NCBI GenBank assembly: GCA_946479995.1
Contig: CAMLIU010000144.1
Location: forward strand, 1-5,424
Source: an uncultured Gemmatimonadota bacterium
Lineage (GTDB): Bacteria; Gemmatimonadota; Gemmatimonadetes; Gemmatimonadales; Gemmatimonadaceae
Direction: 5' to 3'
Length of the DNA stretch: 5,424 nucleotides
Both the position numbers and the translations under genes were made by a program. Under the pieces are notes generated by a model that saw nothing but the letters and a program-made list of their open reading frames with translations, was not told the origin of the DNA and did not search any database. Below, in pieces: positions 1 through 5,424 of this stretch; positions within the stretch are counted from its first letter, which is position 1, and every line of letters starts with the position of its first letter.

Positions 1-1115
1 CGCCGTGTGACGCGCGCGGAGTCGCGACTCTCCTTCGAGCCGCCGACGTGGATGCCGGCCTGGATGTGAGTGGTGCTGTCCAGCGTGTCGGAGACGATCG
101 GCGGCAGCGGCTCGACGGCGTTCACCGCGCTGTAGGTGTACTTCTGCTGGAGCTTGAACGGGATGCGCATCATGCTCACCTGCGCGCCCCCTTCGGCCAC
201 CTGCAGGCGGGGGAGCCAGAAGCGGCCCTGGTAGAGGCCGTACTCCACGCCGATGGCGCTGATCTGCGCCGTCATCGGGAAGATCATCGGCTTGACCCAG
301 GCAGGGACGTCGTCGAACGATTTCGGGTCGTCCGCCTTGGCGACGGCGACGATGTCCATCGGGACGCTCATGCGGTACGCCGCGCGCACGAGCTGGCCGC
401 CGCTCATGTCGAACCAGAGGGAGCCGACGGCGAGGTTCCACTTCGGCTCGCGCGGGCGGACCTCGAGCTCGCGCAGCCGGATGGACTTGCCATCGGGGAG
501 GCGGAAGGTGACGGAGTCGCCGCTCGCGTAGGTGTAGTACGCCTCGGCGCCTTCGGCGAGGGGATGGATGACGCCGTCGTTCTCGTCCACCGCCTTGCGG
601 GCGGCGTCGCCGCCGATCCAGAGGGTCTCGCTGCCGGGATAGTAGGGAATCGGCGAGATGTCGTCGTCGATCTCGGCGTTGCCGTTCTTCCCGGCGATCG
701 GAATGACCGTGCGCGATCCGGTGAGGTCCACGTACGCGCCGACGCCGCGCCGCCAGCGGACGTGCGTGGCCGATTCGGTGCGGAAGGCGAGACGCGAGGG
801 GCCGATCTTCGAGAAGCCGAAGCCGGCGGAGATGCGCTGGTAGGTGGTGGCGTCGTAGCCCTGGAGGGCGGAGTCCTGGCTCATGCGCGCGGAGCGCGCG
901 AGCTGGAGGATGCTGCGGGCTTCGGGGTCCTTGAAGGCGGACGCGAGGAGCGCAGGGGTGAGCGGGATGCGCTTCGCGGGCTTCTTCTCGCGCTTCTTCT
1001 TCGTCGAGTCGGCGGGAGCATTGGCCGATGCGCTCGTATCGGCTGGCGGGACGACCGTGGCGGGCTTCGCCTGAGCCGAAGCCTGGAGAAGCGCGACGAG
1101 GAGATGTGCGAGCAT
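1..1115 (-). CDS. Exported protein of unknown function, possibly DUF5686-like outer-membrane protein (3' end outside window)
   Basis: The visible part is 371 codons with no stop before the window edge. From the ATG at 1115, residues 1-16 form a short hydrophobic signal-like stretch ending ASAQA. A low-complexity Ala/Pro/Ser linker and a Lys/Arg-rich patch follow (about residues 17-50). From about residue 60 the protein looks folded: an 'LQGYDATTYQRIS' segment, a 'PIPYYPGSETLWIGG' segment (about 155-169), and 'EAYYTYASGDSVTF' followed by 'GSLWFDMSGGQLVRAAYRM' (about 191-249). That order (Y-x-A-x-x-Y segment, then 'hydrolysed to FG/SLW-D' segment) recalls DUF5686-type envelope proteins, which end in a beta-barrel, but this is recognition by eye and weak. 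There is no cysteine in the visible 371 residues. Start is uncertain: an in-frame ATG at 1181 directly follows a TGA and would add 22 residues with a positively charged N-terminus (MRKLPPRPG). The 1115 start has no clear ribosome binding site; the 1181 start has a G-run about 9 bases upstream. The gene follows the M14 peptidase after a 251-base repeat-bearing gap, so it may have its own promoter. Confidence 0.75.
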   Translation of the reverse strand, partial: MLAHLLVALLQASAQAKPATVVPPADTSASANAPADSTKKKREKKPAKRIPLTPALLASAFKDPEARSILQLARSARMSQDSALQGYDATTYQRISAGFGFSKIGPSRLAFRTESATHVRWRRGVGAYVDLTGSRTVIPIAGKNGNAEIDDDISPIPYYPGSETLWIGGDAARKAVDENDGVIHPLAEGAEAYYTYASGDSVTFRLPDGKSIRLRELEVRPREPKWNLAVGSLWFDMSGGQLVRAAYRMSVPMDIVAVAKADDPKSFDDVPAWVKPMIFPMTAQISAIGVEYGLYQGRFWLPRLQVAEGGAQVSMMRIPFKLQQKYTYSAVNAVEPLPPIVSDTLDSTTHIQAGIHVGGSKESRDSARVTR

Positions 1116-1196
1116 CAGAAACGACCCGTGGGCGAGGGGGACACACCCACGTACGCCAGGTCGAGGGGGAAGTTTCCGCATTCAACTACAACCCCC

Positions 1197-1221
1197 GTAC
1201 GGCGTACCTCGTACTCAGTAC
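1197..1221. repeat. Left GTAC heptad array (four GTAC, 7-base period)
   Basis: GTAC begins at 1197, 1204, 1211 and 1218, an exact 7-base period, with varying 3-base spacers (GGC, CTC, TCA). On the inner side it is followed after one base by GCGACCG (1223-1229). It is the inverted counterpart of the array at 1331-1355: CGTACCTCGTACT at 1203-1215 is the exact reverse complement of AGTACGAGGTACG at 1344-1356. It lies in the gap between the M14 peptidase and the left-end gene, about 16 bases upstream of the alternative start at 1181. Confidence 0.85.
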
Positions 1222-1274
1222 TGCGACCGGCATTCAGATCCCAGGAATGCACCGACGCACTGTCTCGGCACACC

Positions 1275-1304
1275 GGCCAGCCGTACCGCGATCGGTACCG
1301 GGCC
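1275..1304. other. Imperfect hairpin in the core of the GTAC element
   Basis: CCGTACCG (1281-1288) and CGGTACCG (1293-1300) can pair with one mismatch across a CGAT loop, and GGCC at 1275-1278 can pair with GGCC at 1301-1304 with a two-base AG bulge on one side. No T-run follows on either strand, so a canonical intrinsic terminator is not supported. A smaller perfect 6-bp inverted repeat (GCATTC 1230-1235, GAATGC 1245-1250, 9-base loop) lies between it and the left array. Confidence 0.5.
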
Positions 1305-1330
1305 TTCGTGGGGCGTGGATGTCGGTCGCC

Positions 1331-1355
1331 GTACGCAGTACGAAGTACGAGGTAC
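1331..1355. repeat. Right GTAC heptad array (four GTAC, 7-base period)
   Basis: GTAC begins at 1331, 1338, 1345 and 1352, again an exact 7-base period, with spacers GCA, GAA and GAG. On the inner side CGGTCGC (1323-1329) stands one base away from the first GTAC, mirroring the GCGACCG of the left array at the same distance. The array ends 11 bases from the stop codon of the M14 peptidase (TAA, 1369-1367), so it would be the first thing transcribed after that gene. Heptameric tandem repeats are known from other bacteria, such as the STRR repeats of cyanobacteria; I do not recognise this family. Confidence 0.85.
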
Positions 1356-1366
1356 GTCAGTAGCAG

Positions 1367-3694
1367 TTACTTCAGCAACCCATTCCACACCAGCGGCAGC
1401 GTCGCCATCGACTGTGCCCGGTACTGCGGCCGGAATCCGTACAGGATCACGTGGCCCTTCCCGCGAGTCACGTCCACCATCGCCGCCTTGCCGTCGAGCT
1501 TCGTGGCGCCGAGGAGCCAGCCGCTGAGGAGCGGGTTGCCGGCGGAGGCTGCCGGGTAGCGGGCCACGGCGGTGGCGCGCGAGGGATCGGTGATGTCGAA
1601 CGCGGGTGACGTCTCGAACCAGACGCCGGTCTCCGGCGCCGTCAGCCCCGCGGTCAATGCATTCGCGCGGTCGAACTCCACCTTGAGGATCGAGCCCGGC
1701 GCGTAGAAGTCGCTCGACCGCACGCCGGCGAGGACGTTCTTCACCGGGAGCGAGAGCGCGTCGATGGCGTAGTCGCTGGCGTCGTTGAAGGCGAGCAGCG
1801 TTCCGCCGGCATCCACGAAGGCGGCCAGCGCGGCGGCGCCCTCCTCGCCCAGCCCACCCTTCAGCGAGTCGGGATAGTTGCCCATCGGGCCGCGCTCGAT
1901 GGCGCGTGGGTTCTGGTCGGGGATGATGATCGCGTCGAAGCGCGACGCGAGGTTGCCGGCGCGGATGTCACGCGCGGTGAGCAGGGTGAAGGGGATGCGG
2001 TACTGGTCGAACACCCAGCGCGTCCACCCTTCGTCCATGGCCGGCGTCGCATTGCGGAAGATGGCGATGCGGCGCGTGTGCGAATCGCTGAGGCCGGGTG
2101 CGACCCACTTCAGCTGGGGCACGGGCGCCGCCGGCGCGGTGGCGACGGTCACGCTGTCGGGAACGAAGGCGACGTCGAAGCCGAACAGCAGGGGGAGCGT
2201 GTGCGCGGCCACGTCGTACGGCCGCTTCGGCGGCCCGCCCGGATACTCGTGCAGGTCGGGGTAGTGCTGCGGCTCGAGCAGGGTCTTGGCGAACGCGGCG
2301 TACGGCTGCGCGGTGTAGATGACGTAGCTCCCCGCCGGGAAGGAACGACCGTTCGCCGTGAAGGCGTTCGTGGCGCGGCGCACTTCCACCTGGCCGCGCT
2401 GGAGGATGCGCAACGCGGCGTTGACCGCCGTGTCGCGCGCGGGCTGCGCGGGAATCACGATCGCCGACGGCCAGTCCTCGCGACCGGCGGCGTGGTTCCC
2501 CGCCACGGCGCGACGTTCCACTTCGTCGTAGCTGGAGAGCCAGAGGGCGCGATCGTCCGCCGCCTGCGCGAGCAGCGCCCACGTGGCCGCGGTCTGGTAG
2601 CGCACGATGTCACCGATCCCCCACGGGCCGCCCTGCCAGGTGGTGAGGAAGTCCACGCCCGTTGTCTTGGGATCGACGTTGTATCCCGCCCGCAGCGAGT
2701 CGAAGCTCACCGTGATCGGGCTCGCCAGCGCGGCACTCGCCGTCTCGGTGAGGATGCGGATGGCGCCGTGGTAGTGCTGGTAGGCGCGCGCCGGCGTCCA
2801 CACGTCGTACGAGGTGTTGTTGGCGATGCCGGTGAAGCCGGCGGCCGTCATGCGCCAGGTCATGGACTTCCCCATCTGCGCCACGCCGGCGATGAGGATG
2901 GGGTCGATGTTCGGCTCGATGGGATCCATGTACGGCGGGATGAAGATGCGCGTCCCGCTCGAGCCCTGCTGGTGGATGTCGTTGACGACCTGCGGATGGT
3001 ACGGCGAGTACAGCGAGTCGATGACCATCTGCGTCTCGACCTGCGTGAAGGCGTACCAGTCGCGGTTGTTGTCGTGGCCCGTGTAGTAGTGATAGAGCGT
3101 CGGCGGGCTCGTGCCCTCCCACTTCGTGCCGAGCGAGCTGCGATACCAGTCGCCGACGATGTCCACGCCGTCGGGATTGAGCGACGGCACGAGCATCACC
3201 ACCGTGTTCTTCCGGATCGCCCGCGCCTCGGCGTCCTCGCCGGCGACGAGACGGTACGCGAGATCGAGCGGGGTGAGGATGCCACCCACTTCCGTGGAGT
3301 GGATGCTCGACGTCACGAGCACGACGACCTTGCCATCGCGCATGAGCGCGGCGCGCTGGGCAGCTGTGGTGAGCCGCGGATCGGCGAGCCGGCGGGCGTC
3401 GTCGCGCAGCTTGCCGAGGTTGGCGATGGTGGCCGGATCACCGATGAAGGCGGCGATGAAGGGCCGACCGAGCGTCGTCTTGCCGAGTGTGTGGACCTGG
3501 ATGCGCGGCGAGGCGGCGTCGAGGGCGGCGAAGTAGTCGGTGACCTGCTTCCAGCTGGGAAGCCGGCGGTCGGTGCCGGGCGTGAAGCCGATGACGGAAG
3601 CCGGCGTGGGCACGGCACGCGCCTGGGCGCGGGCGACGAGCGGGAAGGCGAGGACGGCCGCGCCGAAGAGGGCGGCGGTCGAGCGGACGCGCAT
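1367..3694 (-). CDS. Secreted M14-family zinc carboxypeptidase with amidotransferase-like C-terminal domain
   Basis: A 775-residue exported metallopeptidase predicted to trim peptides from the C-terminus using one zinc ion. Residues 1 to about 25 are a signal peptide (Arg-rich start, Ala/Leu/Val core, ARA or AQA cleavage site). The peptidase domain covers about 40-370. Zinc ligands are H132 and E135 in 'SSIHSTEVGG' (HxxE) and H241 in 'NDIHQQGSSG'. The substrate-binding Asn-Arg pair is N210-R211 in 'HDNNRDWYAF', and the general-base glutamate is E317 in 'RILTETAS'. All key residues of the family are present, so it should be active. A linker domain (about 405-530) precedes a Rossmann-like C-terminal domain (about 541-775) resembling class I glutamine amidotransferase/ThuA folds ('RIAIFRNATPAMDEG', 'FDAIIIPDQNP', 'AGGTLLAFNDAS'). 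The whole protein has no cysteine, so that domain cannot use the usual Cys nucleophile and is probably structural or binding. The ATG at 3694 is chosen because the signal peptide begins there; no ribosome binding site directly precedes it. It lies 60 bases downstream of the PepSY gene. Substrate is unknown. Confidence 0.93.
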   Translation of the reverse strand: MRVRSTAALFGAAVLAFPLVARAQARAVPTPASVIGFTPGTDRRLPSWKQVTDYFAALDAASPRIQVHTLGKTTLGRPFIAAFIGDPATIANLGKLRDDARRLADPRLTTAAQRAALMRDGKVVVLVTSSIHSTEVGGILTPLDLAYRLVAGEDAEARAIRKNTVVMLVPSLNPDGVDIVGDWYRSSLGTKWEGTSPPTLYHYYTGHDNNRDWYAFTQVETQMVIDSLYSPYHPQVVNDIHQQGSSGTRIFIPPYMDPIEPNIDPILIAGVAQMGKSMTWRMTAAGFTGIANNTSYDVWTPARAYQHYHGAIRILTETASAALASPITVSFDSLRAGYNVDPKTTGVDFLTTWQGGPWGIGDIVRYQTAATWALLAQAADDRALWLSSYDEVERRAVAGNHAAGREDWPSAIVIPAQPARDTAVNAALRILQRGQVEVRRATNAFTANGRSFPAGSYVIYTAQPYAAFAKTLLEPQHYPDLHEYPGGPPKRPYDVAAHTLPLLFGFDVAFVPDSVTVATAPAAPVPQLKWVAPGLSDSHTRRIAIFRNATPAMDEGWTRWVFDQYRIPFTLLTARDIRAGNLASRFDAIIIPDQNPRAIERGPMGNYPDSLKGGLGEEGAAALAAFVDAGGTLLAFNDASDYAIDALSLPVKNVLAGVRSSDFYAPGSILKVEFDRANALTAGLTAPETGVWFETSPAFDITDPSRATAVARYPAASAGNPLLSGWLLGATKLDGKAAMVDVTRGKGHVILYGFRPQYRAQSMATLPLVWNGLLK

Positions 3695-3704
3695 GGGTGG
3701 GCTC

Positions 3705-3740
3705 GGGGAGGAGGTCGCCCTGACTACGCTCCTCCTCCCC
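3705..3740 (-). promoter_or_regulatory. Perfect 10-bp stem-loop pairing AGGAGG with CCTCCT between PepSY and M14 genes
   Basis: On the minus strand GGGGAGGAGG (3740-3731) is followed after a 16-base loop by CCTCCTCCCC (3714-3705), a perfect 10-bp inverted repeat. The stem starts 14 bases after the PepSY stop and ends 10 bases before the M14 ATG. Its first arm holds a consensus Shine-Dalgarno (AGGAGG) and its second arm the complementary CCTCCT, like the 3' end of 16S rRNA. No T-run follows, so it is not a canonical terminator. It could be a mRNA-stabilising or translation-controlling hairpin; the structure is seen, the role is inferred. Confidence 0.6.
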
Positions 3741-3754
3741 CGCGCGTTGAGCCG

Positions 3755-4288
3755 TTACGGCGTGTTCTGCTTGTGCTCGAAGCTCTCGCGCACCCAGCCG
3801 GCGAGACCGCGCGCGCCACCGAACTGCTTGGTGGAGAGGACGGCGCCGGTCTGCGCGTCCACGATCACCTTGGAGTAGGTCTTCTTCCCGTTCGGGATGA
3901 TCGCGATCTCGTACTCGGCGCGGTTGCCATTCATGTTCATCTCACCGGAGCCGATCTGTCCCGGGATGGCGCACAGCGCGACCCGCTTCGCCTGGTCGGG
4001 CGAGATCATCGTGGCGGGATCGTACATGTCGGTCTTCATCTGGACGTTGGCCGCCTCGCCGAGATCCATGCTGCTGCACGAGGAGGGCGCGCGGAACCAG
4101 TAGCCGCCGGCACGCGCCGCGGCGATGTCAGCCGAGTCCGCGGCCGACGGCGTCATGTACACGTCACCGCCCGACGTCATCTGCATGTCCTTGTGGACCG
4201 GAATGCGCTGGTCGCTCGTTGCCTGGGCCTGGGCGATGCCGCCGACCAGGAGGAGTCCGACCGTCAAGTTCAGCCATCTCTTCATCAT
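3755..4288 (-). CDS. Secreted PepSY-domain protein
   Basis: A 177-residue exported protein. Residues 1 to about 21-23 are a typical signal peptide (MMKRW start, Leu/Val/Gly core, AQA cleavage site). A polar region of about 70 residues without a recognised domain follows, with a 'DSADIAAARAGGYWF' segment and C71. The C-terminal part (about 94-157) is a PepSY domain: 'ISPDQAKRVALCAIPG' forms the helix with the usual A..iAL..vpG pattern, then 'AEYEIAIIPNGKK' and 'SKVIVDAQTGAVLS' give the strands, including the conserved VDAqTG turn. PepSY domains occur in propeptides of secreted peptidases, where they can inhibit, and also in envelope sensors; this protein has a single copy and no enzyme attached. 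The two cysteines of the mature part, C71 and C106, could form a disulfide after export. The start is fixed by a strong ribosome binding site; M1 (4288) and M2 (4285) are both possible. The neighbouring peptidases suggest a role in modulating a protease, which is inference. Confidence 0.88.
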   Translation of the reverse strand: MMKRWLNLTVGLLLVGGIAQAQATSDQRIPVHKDMQMTSGGDVYMTPSAADSADIAAARAGGYWFRAPSSCSSMDLGEAANVQMKTDMYDPATMISPDQAKRVALCAIPGQIGSGEMNMNGNRAEYEIAIIPNGKKTYSKVIVDAQTGAVLSTKQFGGARGLAGWVRESFEHKQNTP

Positions 4289-4291
4289 GCT

Positions 4292-4298
4292 TCACCTC
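4292..4298 (-). promoter_or_regulatory. Ribosome binding site of the PepSY gene
   Basis: GAGGTGA on the minus strand (4298-4292) has its GAGG core 6 bases from the ATG at 4288 and 9 bases from the adjacent ATG at 4285. It is the clearest Shine-Dalgarno sequence at any start in this window, and both ATGs are within usable distance. Confidence 0.75.
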
Positions 4299-4468
4299 GT
4301 TGCTTCGGTTTCGGTGGGTTCGCCTTCGAGGGCGATACTGCACCGTCTTCCATAGCAACGCGCGTGCGCAGACCGGGTGCGAACCGCGTCATCCGATGGA
4401 TTCGTCGCGGCTGACGTCGCTTCAGGGGCCGACCATGCGTACTCAGCAGCATGCGTGTGTGCGCGGCG
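4299..4468. other. Gap between P1 peptidase and PepSY gene, no gene seen
   Basis: I find no convincing coding sequence, RNA gene or terminator here. A direct repeat CATGCGT (4434-4440 and 4450-4456) lies just after the P1 peptidase stop. A promoter for the PepSY gene would be expected in this stretch, but only poor matches to -35/-10 boxes are visible (for example TTGCTA and TATCGC on the minus strand around 4353-4328), too weak to annotate. Confidence 0.4.
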
Positions 4469-5424
4469 TCACCGGCCCTTCGTCCGATACTTGTCGAGGA
4501 TGGCGCGCACCTTGTCGAGCGGGAGCGCGTCCATGGTGCGGCCGCGGTAGGTCACGGGCGTCGCCATGAACATCGAGTTGTAGATCGCCTCCTCGGTGGC
4601 CTCGATCACGGCCTCGAACAGCGGCGACACGTCGTCGTTCTGGAGCTCGCTGCCCTGACGCAGCACGATGGCGCCGGGCTGCGAGGAGGGCATGATGGGC
4701 CGACGCACCTGCGACGCGGTGGAGAAGGCGATGGCGAAATCGCCGGACCCGTTCGAGAAGCTGGAGCCGGTGCGCGCGAGTCCCGCCATGGCGCGCGCGG
4801 CGAGACGCTCGAGGTTGCGCTCGGAGATCGGTGCATCGGTGGCGACGACGATCATGCACGAGCCGTCGCCGCGCGAACCTTCCACCGCGTCGCGATAGGC
4901 GTACTTCCCGAGCTCCTTCCCCACCGGCGCGCCGAGCACCTGCAGCACGCCACCGAAGTTGGTCTGCACCAGGACGCCCACCGTGTAGCCGCCGAGCGAC
5001 TTCGGGAGCACGCGCGACGAGGTGCCGATGCCGCCCTTCCAGCTGAACGCCACGGTGCCGGCTCCGGCGCCGACACTTCCTTCAGCAACCGGACCGGATG
5101 TCGCGCTGGCGAGCGCGGCATGCACGTCGGCACGCGTGATGGGACGCGAGCGGATGTCGCTCAGCCCCCCATCGTTCGTCTCGCCGACGACGGGGTTGAT
5201 GGAGCGCACGCGCTCCATCCCCGGCATCTCGAGCAGCTCGGCGACGAGGCCGTCGGCGGCCCGCCACACGCAGAGGGTGCAGGTGAGGAGGATCGGTGTC
5301 TCGAGCTCGCCGAGCTCCTTCACCTGCGTGGATCCGACGAGCTTGCCGAAAGCATTTCCCACGTGCACCGCGGCGGGGACGCGATCGCCGAACAGGTTGC
5401 CGCCGTGCGGCAGGATGGCGGTGA
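4469..5424 (-). CDS. P1-family (DmpA-like, S58) aminopeptidase, 5' end outside window
   Basis: The visible part is 317 residues to the TGA at 4471-4469; the frame stays open to the window edge, so the start and any signal peptide are not seen. The first visible residues ('TAILPHGGNLFGDRVPAAVHVGNAFGKL', split around residue 10) match the N-terminal signature of DmpA-type peptidases, so an internal GTG at 5368 is not the real start. These enzymes self-cleave into two chains, exposing an N-terminal nucleophile that removes N-terminal residues from peptides. Here the nucleophile is S188 of the visible part (TCG at 4861-4859) in 'RGDGSCMIVVATDAPIS', with self-cleavage expected between G187 and S188. 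Other family features are 'LVQTNFGG' (N155, oxyanion-type Asn) and 'NGSGDFAIAFST' (S226, D228). Deviations: 'CTLCVW' where the family usually has NTLSVG, and 'NDGGL' where an aromatic residue usually follows NDG. The length fits a family norm of about 350-400 residues. Stereospecificity and substrate cannot be told from sequence. Confidence 0.9.
   Translation of the reverse strand, partial: TAILPHGGNLFGDRVPAAVHVGNAFGKLVGSTQVKELGELETPILLTCTLCVWRAADGLVAELLEMPGMERVRSINPVVGETNDGGLSDIRSRPITRADVHAALASATSGPVAEGSVGAGAGTVAFSWKGGIGTSSRVLPKSLGGYTVGVLVQTNFGGVLQVLGAPVGKELGKYAYRDAVEGSRGDGSCMIVVATDAPISERNLERLAARAMAGLARTGSSFSNGSGDFAIAFSTASQVRRPIMPSSQPGAIVLRQGSELQNDDVSPLFEAVIEATEEAIYNSMFMATPVTYRGRTMDALPLDKVRAILDKYRTKGR

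Larger units (their letters stand above)
1197..1355. repeat. Inverted element bounded by the two GTAC heptad arrays
   Basis: The two arrays form the arms of a 159-base inverted structure filling most of the 251-base gap. Arm similarity continues inward: reading outward from the core, the left arm (reverse complement) has GAATGCCGGTCGC and the right arm GGATGTCGGTCGC just before the first GTAC, 11 of 13 positions identical. The arms can pair in register on all four GTAC, or shifted by one heptad to give the 13-bp perfect match. The core between them (1230-1322) has further small inverted repeats. There is no coding sequence, transposase or obvious target-site duplication. It may be a REP- or MITE-like element or a structured RNA; neither is shown. 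Confidence 0.65.

Noticed and set aside
1275..1304. Intrinsic terminator for the M14 gene
   Set aside because: The hairpin is imperfect and no T-run follows on the minus strand.
1197..1355. CRISPR array
   Set aside because: The repeat unit is 4 bases with 3-base spacers, far too short, and no cas gene is present.
48..1559. 503-codon open frame on the plus strand
   Set aside because: It spans an antisense gene, the GTAC arrays and the 3' end of the M14 gene with no domain or conserved motif; low-complexity Arg/Ala/Gly/Val composition marks it as a shadow.
4328..4353. Sigma-70 promoter (TTGCTA and TATCGC) upstream of the PepSY gene
   Set aside because: Both boxes match poorly and the spacing is 15 bases; not strong enough to call.
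2078..4414. 778-codon open frame on the plus strand, slightly longer than the M14 gene
   Set aside because: It lies antisense across the M14 and PepSY genes, its translation is Arg/Gly/Val/Asp-rich without any domain, and such shadows are common in GC-rich DNA. The minus-strand frames carry clear catalytic motifs and signal peptides.
4434..4456. Direct repeat CATGCGT, 16 bases apart, possibly an operator
   Set aside because: Only two 7-base copies right after a stop codon; this is near chance in GC-rich DNA and lacks supporting context.
5366..5368. GTG at 5368 as the start of the P1 peptidase
   Set aside because: The upstream in-frame residues carry the conserved N-terminal signature of the family, so the true start is beyond the window.

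Overview
The window is GC-rich DNA with four genes, all on the minus strand, so transcription runs from high to low coordinates. Coding density, composition, secretion signals ending in AQA/ARA-type cleavage sites, and a large M14 peptidase with an amidotransferase-like tail suggest a soil-type Gemmatimonadota genome or a close high-GC Gram-negative relative. That assignment is inference: there is no rRNA or marker gene here.

Layout in transcription order: (1) 5424-4469, most of a P1-family (DmpA-like, MEROPS S58) N-terminal-nucleophile aminopeptidase, cut at its 5' end by the window edge. (2) 4468-4289, a 180-base gap ending in a strong ribosome binding site. (3) 4288-3755, a small secreted PepSY-domain protein. 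(4) 3754-3695, a 60-base gap holding a perfect 10-bp inverted repeat in which an AGGAGG is paired with CCTCCT just ahead of the next start. (5) 3694-1367, a secreted M14 zinc carboxypeptidase of 775 residues with intact metal and catalytic residues and a cysteine-free, amidotransferase-like C-terminal domain. (6) 1366-1116, a 251-base gap holding the most unusual structure of the window: two arrays of GTAC at an exact 7-base period, in opposite orientation, around a core that can form hairpins. (7) 1115-1, the N-terminal 371 residues of an exported protein of unknown function that runs off the left edge.

Taken together, three genes form a plausible peptide-degradation group: an exported carboxypeptidase, a PepSY protein (a fold often linked to protease propeptides or inhibition) and an aminopeptidase. 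Co-transcription is not proven. The 60-base PepSY-M14 gap suits an operon, while the 180-base and 251-base gaps leave room for separate promoters. No RNA gene, CRISPR array, insertion sequence or phage gene was seen. The very long plus-strand open frames are antisense shadows of these genes. The best candidate for something undescribed is the GTAC heptad inverted element at 1197-1355.
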